Of a stretch of 64,000 nucleotides of DNA, positions 44,309 to 52,610 are shown piece after piece (the first letter of the stretch is position 1; every line of letters begins with the position of its first letter). The notes below the pieces were generated by a model that had not been told where the DNA came from, ran no database searches, and worked only from the letters and a program-made list of their open reading frames with translations. Both the position numbers and the translations under genes were made by a program. Source of the stretch: Phenylobacterium zucineum HLK1 (GTDB taxonomy: Bacteria > Pseudomonadota > Alphaproteobacteria > Caulobacterales > Caulobacteraceae); assembly GCF_000017265.1 (NCBI RefSeq), contig NC_011144.1:3388001-3452000 (forward strand), written 5' to 3'.

Positions 44309-45334
44309 ATGACTGCGCTCGCCGACTTCATCCGCGGCCTGCCCAAGGCCGAGCTCCACCTCCACATCGAGGGCAGCCTCGAGCCCGAGCAGATGTTCGA
44401 GTTCGCCCGCCGCAACCGCGTGGACCTGCCGTTCAGGACCGTGGAGGAGGTGCGCGCCGCCTACGCGTTCTCCAACCTGCAGGACTTCCTCGACATCTAC
44501 TACCAGGGCGCGAACGTCCTGCGCACCGAGGCGGACTTCCACGACCTCGCCCTCGCCTACTTCCGCCGGGTGGCGGCCGACGGCGCCAGGCACGTCGAGC
44601 TGTTCTTCGATCCCCAGACCCACACCGACCGGGGCGTCCCGTTCCAGGTGGTGGCCGATGGCCTGATGGGCGGCATGGCCGAGGCCGAGAAGACCCTGGG
44701 CGTCAGCTCCAGCCTGATCCTCTGCTTCCTGCGCCACCTGGACGAGGACGCCGCCTTCGCCACGCTCAACATGGCCGAGCCCTACCTCGACCGCATCCTG
44801 GGCGTGGGTCTGGATTCCTCGGAGGTCGGCCACCCGCCGTCGAAGTTCGCCGGGGTGTTCAAGGCCGCCCGTGAGCGGGGGCTGAAGCTGGTCGCCCACG
44901 CCGGCGAGGAGGGGCCGCCCGAGTACGTCTGGGAGGCGCTGGACGTCCTGGGCGTCGACCGGATCGACCACGGCAACCGGGCCCTGGAGGACGAGGCCCT
45001 GGTCCGCCGGCTGGTGGCCGAGGGGATCACCCTGACGGTCTGCCCGCTGTCGAACCTGAAGCTCTGCGTGGTCGACGACCTGAAGCAGCACCCCCTGAAG
45101 CGGATGCTGGCCCTGGGGCTGAAGGCCACGATCAACTCGGACGACCCGGCCTATTTCGGCGGCTACCTCGCCCAGAACTGGACCGAGACCGCTGAAGCTC
45201 TGGGCCTGACGCGCGACGAGCTGGTGACCCTCGCCAAGAACAGCTTCACCGGCGCCTTCCTGCCGCCCGAGGTCGTCGCCCGCCACGTGGCCGACATCGA
45301 CGCCTACGTTCAGCGGAGCGCCGCGCCCGCCTGA
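44309..45334 (+). CDS. adenine deaminase-type member of the adenosine deaminase family
   Basis: A 341-residue metal-dependent deaminase. Zinc ligands are His17 and His19 (ELHLHIEGSL), His197 (HAGEE, with proton-shuttling Glu200), His221 region (IDHGNRA) and Asp278 (NSDDPAYF). The motifs GLDSSEVGHPPSKF and SDDPAYFGGY are those of the Aah1/PA0148 adenine deaminase subgroup, so adenine to hypoxanthine (purine salvage) is more likely than adenosine deamination. Annotation pipelines usually name such genes add. Cytosolic. Divergent from the MscS gene. Confidence 0.88.
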   Translation: MTALADFIRGLPKAELHLHIEGSLEPEQMFEFARRNRVDLPFRTVEEVRAAYAFSNLQDFLDIYYQGANVLRTEADFHDLALAYFRRVAADGARHVELFFDPQTHTDRGVPFQVVADGLMGGMAEAEKTLGVSSSLILCFLRHLDEDAAFATLNMAEPYLDRILGVGLDSSEVGHPPSKFAGVFKAARERGLKLVAHAGEEGPPEYVWEALDVLGVDRIDHGNRALEDEALVRRLVAEGITLTVCPLSNLKLCVVDDLKQHPLKRMLALGLKATINSDDPAYFGGYLAQNWTETAEALGLTRDELVTLAKNSFTGAFLPPEVVARHVADIDAYVQRSAAPA

Positions 45335-45431
45335 CGCCTTCGCGGCGCCCCCTTGAAAGGTTCGGCGGAACCGCGTCATCTCGAAAGTTGAACGGCGCGT
45401 CACGTCGCCGAACGATGAGGGATGGAACGAC

Positions 45432-46640
45432 ATGCTGAGGTTCGCCGCCGCGACCGCCGCCGCCGCGCTTCTGGCCGGCGCGGCCCACGCCAAGACCATC
45501 GCCGTGGAGCCCGGCCCCGACGCCCAGGAGCGGCTGCAGATCGCCCTGCTCGACGCCAGGCCCGGCGACGTGGTGCAGCTCGCCGCCGGCCGCTACGAGC
45601 TGACCGACGGGCTATCGCTCGACGTGGACGACGTGACGGTGAAGGGGGCGGGCCCCGACGCCACGGTGCTCTCGTTCAAGGGCCAGAAGGGCGCGGGCGA
45701 GGGCCTGCTGATCACCTCGGACCGGGTCACCGTGCGCGACCTCGCGGTGGAGGACACCCGCGGCGACGGGGTGAAGGCCAAGGGGTCCGACGAGATCAGC
45801 TTCCTGAACCTGCGGGTCGAATGGACCGGAGGGCCGAACGAGAAGAACGGCGCCTACGGCGTCTATCCGGTCAGCTCCACGAACGTGCTGGTCGACAAGG
45901 TGGTGGTGCGGGGCGCGTCCGACGCCGGCATCTACGTGGGCCAGTCGAAGAACATCGTGGTCAAGCGCAGCGTCGCCGAGTTCAACGTCGCCGGCATCGA
46001 GATCGAGAATTCGTACAACGCCGACGTCTTCGACAACGTCGCCACCCGCAACGCCGGCGGCATCCTGGTGTTCGACCTGCCGAACCTGCCGCAGATGGGC
46101 GGGCACTCCACCCGCGTGTTCCGCAACAAGGTCGTGCAGAACGACACGCCGAACTTCGCGCCCAAAGGCAACATCGTCGCCAACGTGCCGACGGGCACCG
46201 GCGTGATGGTGATGGCCAACCGCAACGTCCACGTCTTCGAGAACGAGATCGACGGCAACCAGTCCTCGGCCGTGATGCTGGTCAGCTACACCGAGGCGTT
46301 CGACGACAAGAGCTACAACCCGCTGCCCCGCGACATCGTCGTGCGCGACAACCGGCTGGGCCGGAACGGCTGGGACCCGCAGTTCGACGGCGGCAAGATG
46401 CTGGCCCTGATCGGCGGCGGCGCCGTTCCGCCGGTGCTCTGGGACGGCGTGGCGACCTTTAACGGCGGCGAGCCGGCGCGCATCCGGCTGGTGGACGGCC
46501 CGGTGATGAACCTGCAGCTGCCCGGCCCCGGCCAGCTCGACAAGGCCAAGCCCAAGGTTGCGCCGACCTGGGGCGATGCGGCCCTGCCCGAGCCCGAGCC
46601 CGTCGTCCTGCCGCAGCGCCAGATCGACCTCGGCGCATGA
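45432..46640 (+). CDS. parallel beta-helix protein (TIGR03805-like)
   Basis: A 402-residue exported protein with a signal peptide (LRFAAATAAAALLAGAAHA). The body is a right-handed beta-helix with repeated right-handed coils (VTVRDLAVEDTRGDGVKAKG, NVLVDKVVVRGASDAGIYVG, NIVVKRSVAEFNVAGIEIEN, NVHVFENEIDGNQSSAVML). It resembles the TIGR03805 family, often next to a SO_2930-type cytochrome, as here. No substrate known. The stop overlaps the following cytochrome gene by 4 nt. Confidence 0.87.
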   Translation: MLRFAAATAAAALLAGAAHAKTIAVEPGPDAQERLQIALLDARPGDVVQLAAGRYELTDGLSLDVDDVTVKGAGPDATVLSFKGQKGAGEGLLITSDRVTVRDLAVEDTRGDGVKAKGSDEISFLNLRVEWTGGPNEKNGAYGVYPVSSTNVLVDKVVVRGASDAGIYVGQSKNIVVKRSVAEFNVAGIEIENSYNADVFDNVATRNAGGILVFDLPNLPQMGGHSTRVFRNKVVQNDTPNFAPKGNIVANVPTGTGVMVMANRNVHVFENEIDGNQSSAVMLVSYTEAFDDKSYNPLPRDIVVRDNRLGRNGWDPQFDGGKMLALIGGGAVPPVLWDGVATFNGGEPARIRLVDGPVMNLQLPGPGQLDKAKPKVAPTWGDAALPEPEPVVLPQRQIDLGA

Positions 46641-47692
46641 GGCGGCTGCTCGCCGGCCTCGCCGCGCTGGCGGCGCTGGGCGCGGCCCCGAAGCCGGCCG
46701 AGCCGGCCCTGGACCTGCTGCTCGCCGAGGCGCCGGCGCCGAAGCTCTCGGACTACCGCCTGCCGCTGCGCGACGGCGGCCGCGCCGCGGGTCCCGGCCT
46801 GACGCCCTACGACCTGAACACGCCGCTATTCAGCGACTACGCCGAGAAGTTCCGCTTCGTGTACCTGCCGCCGGGGGCCAAGGCCGAATACCGCGCGCAG
46901 GGCGCGTTCGAGTTCCCGGTGGGGACCACCCTGGTGAAGACCTTCGCCTATCCGGCCGACTTCCGCGCGCCGGACCGGGGCGTCCGCTCGCTGGAGACCC
47001 GGCTCCTGATCCGCAAGGCCGAGGGCTGGGTCGCCCTGGCCTACGCCTGGAACGCCGACCAGACCGAGGCGGTGCTGAAGCGCGCCGGCGCGCGGATCGA
47101 CGTCGCGTTCGTCGACGCCGCCGGCCGGCCGCGGACGGTGGACTACGCGGTCCCCAACCAGAACCAGTGCAAGGAGTGCCACCAGCTCGACAAGGCGGTG
47201 CAGCCGCTGGGCCCCAAGGCGCGCAACCTGAACGGCGAGTTCGCCTACGCCTCGGGGCGCGAGAACCAGCTCGCCCACTGGACCCGCCTGGGGCTGCTGG
47301 CCGGGGCGCCGCAGCCGGCGGCCGCGCCGCGGACCGCCCGCTGGGACGACCCGGCCGAGCCGCTGGAGGCGCGGGCGCGGGCCTATCTCGACGCCAACTG
47401 CGCCCACTGCCACCATCCGCGGGCCATCGCCTCGAACAGCGGCCTCTTCCTGCAGTGGGAGGAGACGAACCCCGTCGCCATCGGGGTCGGCAAGCGGCCG
47501 GTGGCCGCCGGGCGCGGCTCGGGCGGGCTGGAGTTCGCCATCGCCCCCGGCCATCCCGAGGCCTCAATCCTCGTCCACCGGATGGCCTCGAACGAGCCCG
47601 GCGTGATGATGCCCGAGCTCGGCCGATCGGTGGTCCACGAGGAGGGGCTGGCCCTGGTGCGCGAATACGTCCGCAGCCTGAAGGCGCCGTGA
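46637..47692 (+). CDS. diheme c-type cytochrome, SO_2930 family (TIGR03806-like)
   Basis: A 351-residue periplasmic protein with a signal peptide (RRLLAGLAALAALGAAP). Two haem-binding motifs are present, CKECH near residue 177 and CAHCH near residue 255. Conserved parts include TPYDLNTPLFSDYAEKFRF near residue 58 and EASILVHRMAS near residue 314. Members are usually encoded beside beta-helix proteins of TIGR03805 type. Its redox partner and substrate are unknown. The stop overlaps the GTG of the CAP gene. Confidence 0.88.
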   Translation: MRRLLAGLAALAALGAAPKPAEPALDLLLAEAPAPKLSDYRLPLRDGGRAAGPGLTPYDLNTPLFSDYAEKFRFVYLPPGAKAEYRAQGAFEFPVGTTLVKTFAYPADFRAPDRGVRSLETRLLIRKAEGWVALAYAWNADQTEAVLKRAGARIDVAFVDAAGRPRTVDYAVPNQNQCKECHQLDKAVQPLGPKARNLNGEFAYASGRENQLAHWTRLGLLAGAPQPAAAPRTARWDDPAEPLEARARAYLDANCAHCHHPRAIASNSGLFLQWEETNPVAIGVGKRPVAAGRGSGGLEFAIAPGHPEASILVHRMASNEPGVMMPELGRSVVHEEGLALVREYVRSLKAP

Positions 47693-48477
47693 GCCGACCC
47701 GCCGCGCCGACCCGGCGGCTGGTCCTGGCGGGGGGCCTGGCCGCCGCCGGCGTGGCGCAGGGCGCGCGGGCCGCGCCGGGCATCGCCGACGCCTCGCCCT
47801 GGATCGCCTACGAATCGCGCCTGCGCGCCCGCCTGGCCGACGCCGGCGGCGGACGTTTCGACGGCCCGGCCGAGCGCGAGATCCTGGACCTGACCAACGC
47901 GGCCCGCGCGGCGTCCGGCGCGCCGCCGCTCCGGTGGGACGAGGAGCTGGCCGAGACGGCGCGGGCGCACGCGGCCGACCTCGCCCACCGGAACTATTTC
48001 GAGCACCTCTCGCCCGAAGCCTTCGATCCCAGCCACCGGTTCTGGCTGCTCGCCCGGCGGACCATCGGCTCGCCGTCCGAGAACCTCGCCCTTCACCGCG
48101 GGAGCGGCCGCGCCGACCCCGCCGGCCTGATGCGCAACTGGCGGGGAAGCCCGCCCCACTGGCGCAACCTGCTGAAGCCCGGCCACACCCACGCCGGCTT
48201 CGGCCTCGTCCGCATCGGCGACAGCGACTACCTGGCCGGGCTCTATGCGCGGCCGGTGCTCACCCTGCCGCAGCCGTTCCCCTTCCGCCCGAGCGCGCGG
48301 GAGTTCGCCGCCGCGCTGCAGGCCGTGCCAGAGGCCGTCGAAGCCAGCACGCCCCAGGGCGGCGCCTGGTCGCGCGCCGACGGCGCGCCCCGGGTGATGC
48401 AGCTGTCCGCCCGCCGCCCCCTGGAGGGACGCGCCTACGAGCGGATCGGCGGCCCCATCTTCGTCACGCCCGCCTGA
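47689..48477 (+). CDS. CAP-domain (SCP/PR-1) secreted protein
   Basis: A 262-residue protein with a twin-arginine-like signal (PTRRLVLAGGLAAAGVAQGARA). The CAP domain starts around AEREILDLTNAARAASGAPP and has the cleft residues HRNYFEHLSP, SENLALH and LKPGHTHAGFGLV with His/Glu positions. It ends with a Pro/Ala-rich extension. The GTG start overlaps the cytochrome stop (GTGA), making a three-gene unit with the beta-helix protein. CAP proteins bind ligands or act as peptidases; activity unknown. Confidence 0.85.
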   Translation: MSRPAAPTRRLVLAGGLAAAGVAQGARAAPGIADASPWIAYESRLRARLADAGGGRFDGPAEREILDLTNAARAASGAPPLRWDEELAETARAHAADLAHRNYFEHLSPEAFDPSHRFWLLARRTIGSPSENLALHRGSGRADPAGLMRNWRGSPPHWRNLLKPGHTHAGFGLVRIGDSDYLAGLYARPVLTLPQPFPFRPSAREFAAALQAVPEAVEASTPQGGAWSRADGAPRVMQLSARRPLEGRAYERIGGPIFVTPA

Positions 48478-48595
48478 ACCCGGCCCAAGGCGCGGCGAGG
48501 GGGCCTGAGGGGCTGCGCAGAATCCCTGGGCTTGCCTGCCCCCGGCCGGGCCCATAGCTCTGACGCCGACACGCGAGCCACCGGAGACCCGAGCC

Positions 48596-49675
48596 TTGGC
48601 CAACCCGACCCTCTTCGATCCGATGTCCTTCCAGCACGGCAAGCCCATGAAGAACCGCCTCATGCTGGCGCCGCTGACCAACCAGCAGAGCCATCCCGAC
48701 GGGCGGCTGTCGGACGAGGAGTTCCACTGGCTGACCATGCGCGCCAAGGGCGGCTTCGGCCTGACCATGACCTGCGCGGCCCACGTGCAGGCGCAGGGCC
48801 AGGGCTTCCCCGGCCAGCTCGGCGTCTTCTCGGACGACCACCTGGAAGGCCTGACGCGCCTGGCCTCGGCGATCCGCGAGGCGGGCAGCCTTTCGTCGGT
48901 CCAGCTGCACCACGCCGGCAACCGCTCGCCCAAGGAGCTGGTGGGCCAGCCGGTCAGCGCCTCGGACGATCCAGAGACCGGCGCGCGCGGGCTCTCCACC
49001 GGCGAGGTCGAACAGCTCGTCGAGGACTTCGTGGCCGCCGCCGTCCGCGCCGAGACGGCCGGCTTCGACGGCGTCGAGATGCACGGCGCCCACGGCTACA
49101 TCCTGGCCCAGTTCCTCTCGCCCGAGATCAACCGCCGCGACGACCGCTACGGCGGCAGCCTCGAGAACCGCTCGCGCATCTTCTTCGAAATCATCGACGG
49201 GATCCGTCGGCGCACCGGGCCCGACTTCCAGCTCGGCCTGCGCCTGTCGCCCGAGCGGTTCGGCCTGAAGCTGGCCGAGATCGTCGAGGTCGCCCAGGCG
49301 ATCCTGCGCGACGGCCGCATCGACTACCTCGACATGTCCCTGTGGGACGTCTTCAAGGAGCCGGTCGAAGAGGAATTCAAGGGCTGGTCCCTGATGTCCT
49401 ATTTCACCGAGCTCGACCGCGGGGACGTGCGGCTGGGCGTGGCCGGCAAGATCACCACCGCCGCCATCGCGGCCGAGATGCTGGACAAGGGCGCCGACTA
49501 CGTCCTGATCGGCCGGGCCGCCATCCTGCACCACGACTTCCCCGAGCGCGCCCGCGATCCGGCGTTCCGGCAGGTCCCGGTTCCGGTCAGCGCCGACTAC
49601 CTGCAGGGCGAGGGCGTCAGCCCGAAGTTCGTCGACTACCTGCGCGACACCTTCCGCATGGTCGAGCCGGCCTAG
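48596..49675 (+). CDS. NADH:flavin oxidoreductase (Old Yellow Enzyme family)
   Basis: A 359-residue FMN barrel. Conserved parts: LMLAPLTNQQSHPDGRLS, SVQLHHAGNRS, the segment GVEMHGAHGYILAQFLSP with the substrate-binding His pair, and NRRDDRYGGSLENRSRI. Close to the end, ADYVLIGRAAILHHDFP binds the FMN phosphate. The family reduces activated alkenes and nitro-compounds. TTG at 48596 is the start. It ends with a CTAG overlap against the next gene. Confidence 0.92.
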   Translation: MANPTLFDPMSFQHGKPMKNRLMLAPLTNQQSHPDGRLSDEEFHWLTMRAKGGFGLTMTCAAHVQAQGQGFPGQLGVFSDDHLEGLTRLASAIREAGSLSSVQLHHAGNRSPKELVGQPVSASDDPETGARGLSTGEVEQLVEDFVAAAVRAETAGFDGVEMHGAHGYILAQFLSPEINRRDDRYGGSLENRSRIFFEIIDGIRRRTGPDFQLGLRLSPERFGLKLAEIVEVAQAILRDGRIDYLDMSLWDVFKEPVEEEFKGWSLMSYFTELDRGDVRLGVAGKITTAAIAAEMLDKGADYVLIGRAAILHHDFPERARDPAFRQVPVPVSADYLQGEGVSPKFVDYLRDTFRMVEPA

Positions 49676-50085
49676 GGCGCCTCGTAGCCTTCGGCGACGA
49701 TCCGCAGTTCGTAGTCCGAGGGGTCGCGCTCGAAGAGCAGCCCCCCCTTCGCCTGGCCGCGTCCTGGGACATAGGCGAAGGTGGCGCGGCGCTCCTCGAC
49801 GACGGCCCCGCCCTGGCTCAGCACGCCCCGGACCTCGACCGCCGCGGCGGTGGCGGGGGCCTCGTTGCGGATCGTCAGGGGGACGACGTAGCCGCCCCCC
49901 GTCCGCTCGGCGGGCTCGGACATGACCGACAGCTCTGGCGCTCCCGGCCGCGCGGCCAGGCCCTCCCACAGCGAATAGCCGATCACGCCCAGGGTCAGGA
50001 CCAGGCCGATCGCGGCGGCCGTCCATTCCGCCACCGGCGTGCGCTCGAGCAGGCTCTTCCGCGAGGGAGGCTTGCGGGTCGCCAT
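49672..50085 (-). CDS. TIGR02588 family protein
   Basis: A 137-residue protein with one helix near the N-terminus (EWTAAAIGLVLTLGVIGYSLW) and a periplasmic beta-sandwich-like domain (GGYVVPLTIRNEAPATAAAV; RATFAYVPGRGQAKGGLLFE). This is the TIGR02588 pattern; the gene is regularly paired with TIGR02587, as here. Its start shares one base with the partner's stop. Role unknown. Confidence 0.85.
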   Translation of the reverse strand: MATRKPPSRKSLLERTPVAEWTAAAIGLVLTLGVIGYSLWEGLAARPGAPELSVMSEPAERTGGGYVVPLTIRNEAPATAAAVEVRGVLSQGGAVVEERRATFAYVPGRGQAKGGLLFERDPSDYELRIVAEGYEAP

Positions 50086-50897
50086 CAGACCACCAGCCGC
50101 GCGGCCGCGGCGCCGAGGGCGGCGGGAAAGCCCAGGACCGCCACCGCCCGCACGGCGTCGCTGATCGGCCCGTCCAGCCGGCCGAACGTCCAGAGGATGT
50201 AGAGGCTGACGATGAGGGCGATCCCGTAGCCCGCCAGGGTGAAATGGAAGAACGCCAGCGTCGGCCGCTCGTGCGCCTCCTGGCCGGCGAAGCCGACGGT
50301 GAACACCAGGGCGTGGAGCCCGGCGATCGAGGCCGCGATCAGCGCCAGGGCGTGCCAGGGGGTCATCTTGAAGGCGATCAGGATCATCTCCTCGGTGGGG
50401 GCCACGTTGAACGCGAAGAACAGCGCGCCGGCGGCCATCAGGAACAGCTGGCCGAGATAGCCCGCCCGGTCCTCCTTCTCCGCGCCCGGATCGTGGGTCC
50501 CGAGCTGCTTGTTGGCGAGCACCGCGCCGAAGCTGGCTGGCGCGGCCTGGATGGCGACCATCCCCACCGCTTCCCGCAGCCCGGTCTCGAGGGTGAGCAG
50601 GCCGAGGAGCGCGAGCATGACGGCCGAGACGACGAAGCCCACCGCCAGGGCGGCCAGGGCGTCCAGCAGGTCGTCGGCGAAGTCGCTGGGATCGCGGAAG
50701 CCGGCGAACCGGGCCAGGCCGAACACGGTGAGCGCATTGACGGCCAGGAAGAGCGCCAACTTCAGCCGGTCCATGTGGAAGCCGAAGGCCCACATCTCCA
50801 TCGTCATCATCAACGGCAGGCTGAAGACGATCGCGCCGGCGGCGGCGCGGGCGAGGCCGCGCGCGTAGCTTTCCTCATTGGCCATCCGGACCGACAT
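50085..50897 (-). CDS. TIGR02587 family membrane protein
   Basis: A 270-residue protein with about seven hydrophobic helices. The family pattern includes ARAAAGAIVFSLPLMMTMEMWAFGF in the first helix, then ALFFAFNVAPTEEMILIAFKM and GYGIALIVSLYILWTFGR. The first of two close ATGs was used because GAGG sits just before it. It is the first gene of the TIGR02587-TIGR02588 pair. Biochemical function unknown. Confidence 0.87.
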   Translation of the reverse strand: MSVRMANEESYARGLARAAAGAIVFSLPLMMTMEMWAFGFHMDRLKLALFLAVNALTVFGLARFAGFRDPSDFADDLLDALAALAVGFVVSAVMLALLGLLTLETGLREAVGMVAIQAAPASFGAVLANKQLGTHDPGAEKEDRAGYLGQLFLMAAGALFFAFNVAPTEEMILIAFKMTPWHALALIAASIAGLHALVFTVGFAGQEAHERPTLAFFHFTLAGYGIALIVSLYILWTFGRLDGPISDAVRAVAVLGFPAALGAAAARLVV

Positions 50898-50928
50898 CCA
50901 GCCTCAAACGCCGGACGGCGAAGCTTGT

Positions 50929-51699
50929 TCAGTCGAGCTCGATCCAGACCGGCGCGTGGTCGCTGGCGCCCGGCCTTCCGCGCACGTCCCGGTCGACCCC
51001 GGCCGCCCGCAGGCGCGGGGCGAGCGAGGGGCTGAGCAGCACCGCGTCCAGCCGCATCCCCGCGTCCCGGTCCCAGGCGTTCCGCAGATAGTCCCAGAAG
51101 CTGAACATCGGCGCGTCCGGATGCAGGGCGCGCACGGCGTCGGTCCAGCCCTGGTCCAGCAACCGGCGCCAGGCCGCCCGGGTCTGCGGCTGCTGCAGGG
51201 CGTCGGTTGTGTGCGGCTTCACCCGATAGATGTCGAGGGCGGTGGGCACGACGTTGAAGTCGCCCGCGAGCGCGACGGGGGCGCCGCTGGCCACGAGCCC
51301 CTCGGCGTGGGCGATCAGGCGGTCGAACCAGGCCAGCTTGTAGGCGAACTTCGGCCCGGGCTGCGGATTGCCGTTCGGCAGGTAGATCGAGGCGACCAGC
51401 ACCCCGTTCACCGCCGCCTCGACGTAGCGCGCCTGGCGGTCCGTGGGATCGCCCGGCAGGCCATAGCGGGTGGCGACCGGCTCGGCCCCGCGGGCGAGGA
51501 TGGCCACCCCGTTCCAGGTCCGCTCGCCCTGCCATACCGCCCCATAGCCGGCGGCCTCCAGCTCGGCCTGCGGGAACAGCGCGTCGGCCGCCTTCAGCTC
51601 CTGCAGGCAGACGACGTCGGGCCGGCGTTCGTCCAGCCACTCGAGGAGGTTCGGCAGGCGCTTTACGACGTTGCTGATGTTGTAGGTGGCGATCCGCAC
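50929..51699 (-). CDS. xth: exodeoxyribonuclease III (AP endonuclease family)
   Basis: A 256-residue Mg-dependent exo/endonuclease for abasic-site repair. It starts RIATYNISNVVKRLPNLLEWL. Catalytic parts: LQELKA (metal-binding Glu), ALAGDFNVVP (Asp and Asn), FSFWDYLRNAWDRDAGMRLD, and the terminal SDHAPVW (Asp-His pair). The usual Asn in TWNINS is replaced by Ser in TYNISN with Asn shifted; small change. Cytosolic. Divergent from the alternative oxidase gene. Confidence 0.92.
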   Translation of the reverse strand: MRIATYNISNVVKRLPNLLEWLDERRPDVVCLQELKAADALFPQAELEAAGYGAVWQGERTWNGVAILARGAEPVATRYGLPGDPTDRQARYVEAAVNGVLVASIYLPNGNPQPGPKFAYKLAWFDRLIAHAEGLVASGAPVALAGDFNVVPTALDIYRVKPHTTDALQQPQTRAAWRRLLDQGWTDAVRALHPDAPMFSFWDYLRNAWDRDAGMRLDAVLLSPSLAPRLRAAGVDRDVRGRPGASDHAPVWIELD

Positions 51700-51849
51700 A
51701 GGCCCTGATCGCGCACCGCGGCGATTGCGTTCCGCCCACGGCTCCGTTCTCCGGAGGACTACGTAGGGGTTCGCCCCGAATATCCCCCGGCGGCCCGGCG
51801 GCCTATCTCCCCCTCAGCAAGAACGACATCCCGCTGAGGAGCTTCTCTC
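51700..51849. promoter_or_regulatory. divergent regulatory region before the alternative oxidase gene
   Basis: A 150-bp space with a CTACGTAG palindrome (51759-51766) followed directly by GGGG-TTCG-CCCC (51766-51777), a perfect short inverted repeat. Either could bind a regulator. A good GAGGAG lies 8-13 nt before the oxidase start. No FNR-type TTGAT-N4-ATCAA site was seen. Confidence 0.4.
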
Positions 51850-52539
51850 ATGATCGCCCCGCTCGCCGACCTGACCGTCCACCACAAGCCCCGGGGGCTG
51901 TCGGATCGCGTGGCCTACGGATTCGTCAAGGCGCTGCGCTTCTGCGCCGACACCTTCTTCGCCAAGCGCTACGGCCACCGTGCGGTGGTGCTGGAAACCG
52001 TCGCGGCCGTGCCCGGCATGGTCGGGGCGACCCTCAACCACCTGAAGTGCCTGCGCCGCATGGAGGACGACCGCGGCTGGATCAAGACGCTGATGGACGA
52101 GGCCGAGAACGAGCGGATGCACCTGATGACCTTCATCGAGGTGGCCAAGCCGACCCTCTTCGAACGCTTCGTCGTCGTGGCGGCCCAGTGGGTCTTCTAC
52201 CTGTTCTTCTTCTTCCTCTACCTGATCAGCCCCAAGACGGCTCACCGGGTGGTGGGCTACTTCGAGGAAGAGGCGGTGATCAGCTACACTCACTATCTCG
52301 CCGAGATCGACGAGGGGCGGTCGGAGAACGTGGCCGCGCCCGAGCTGGCGAAGCGCTACTGGAACCTGCCCGAGGATGCGACCCTGCGGGACGTGGTCGA
52401 GGTGGTCCGCGCGGACGAGGCCCACCACCGCGACGTGAACCACGGCTTCGCCAACGAGCTGGGCGGCCTGCCGCAGGCCATCGTCCCGGCGGTCTGGCCG
52501 CACGAGCAGCTCCAGCCGCACTGGAAGGAGGCGGCCTGA
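51850..52539 (+). CDS. cyanide-insensitive alternative oxidase (AOX)
   Basis: A 229-residue interfacial membrane ubiquinol oxidase that passes electrons to O2 without proton pumping. All six di-iron ligands are visible: Glu49 (LET), Glu88 and His91 (NERMHL), Glu140 region (EEEAV), Glu190 and His193 (RADEAHH). The hydrophobic surface is near [22 protein letters not shown]. It is rare in bacteria outside alphaproteobacteria such as Novosphingobium. No respiratory genes are adjacent. A strong hairpin follows the gene. Confidence 0.94.
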   Translation: MIAPLADLTVHHKPRGLSDRVAYGFVKALRFCADTFFAKRYGHRAVVLETVAAVPGMVGATLNHLKCLRRMEDDRGWIKTLMDEAENERMHLMTFIEVAKPTLFERFVVVAAQWVFYLFFFFLYLISPKTAHRVVGYFEEEAVISYTHYLAEIDEGRSENVAAPELAKRYWNLPEDATLRDVVEVVRADEAHHRDVNHGFANELGGLPQAIVPAVWPHEQLQPHWKEAA

Positions 52540-52577
52540 TCCCAGGCCCAGACCCTGGCCAGAGACTTCGATGAAGG

Positions 52578-52603
52578 GACGGCGGGCGGCGACGCCCGCC
52601 GTC
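52578..52603. terminator. bidirectional terminator hairpin
   Basis: GACGGCGGGCG (52578-52588) pairs with CGCCCGCCGTC (52593-52603) over a GCGA tetraloop; TTCCGTTT follows on the plus strand. It sits between the convergent alternative oxidase and glcF genes, so it can serve both. Confidence 0.8.
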
Positions 52604-52610
52604 TTCCGTT

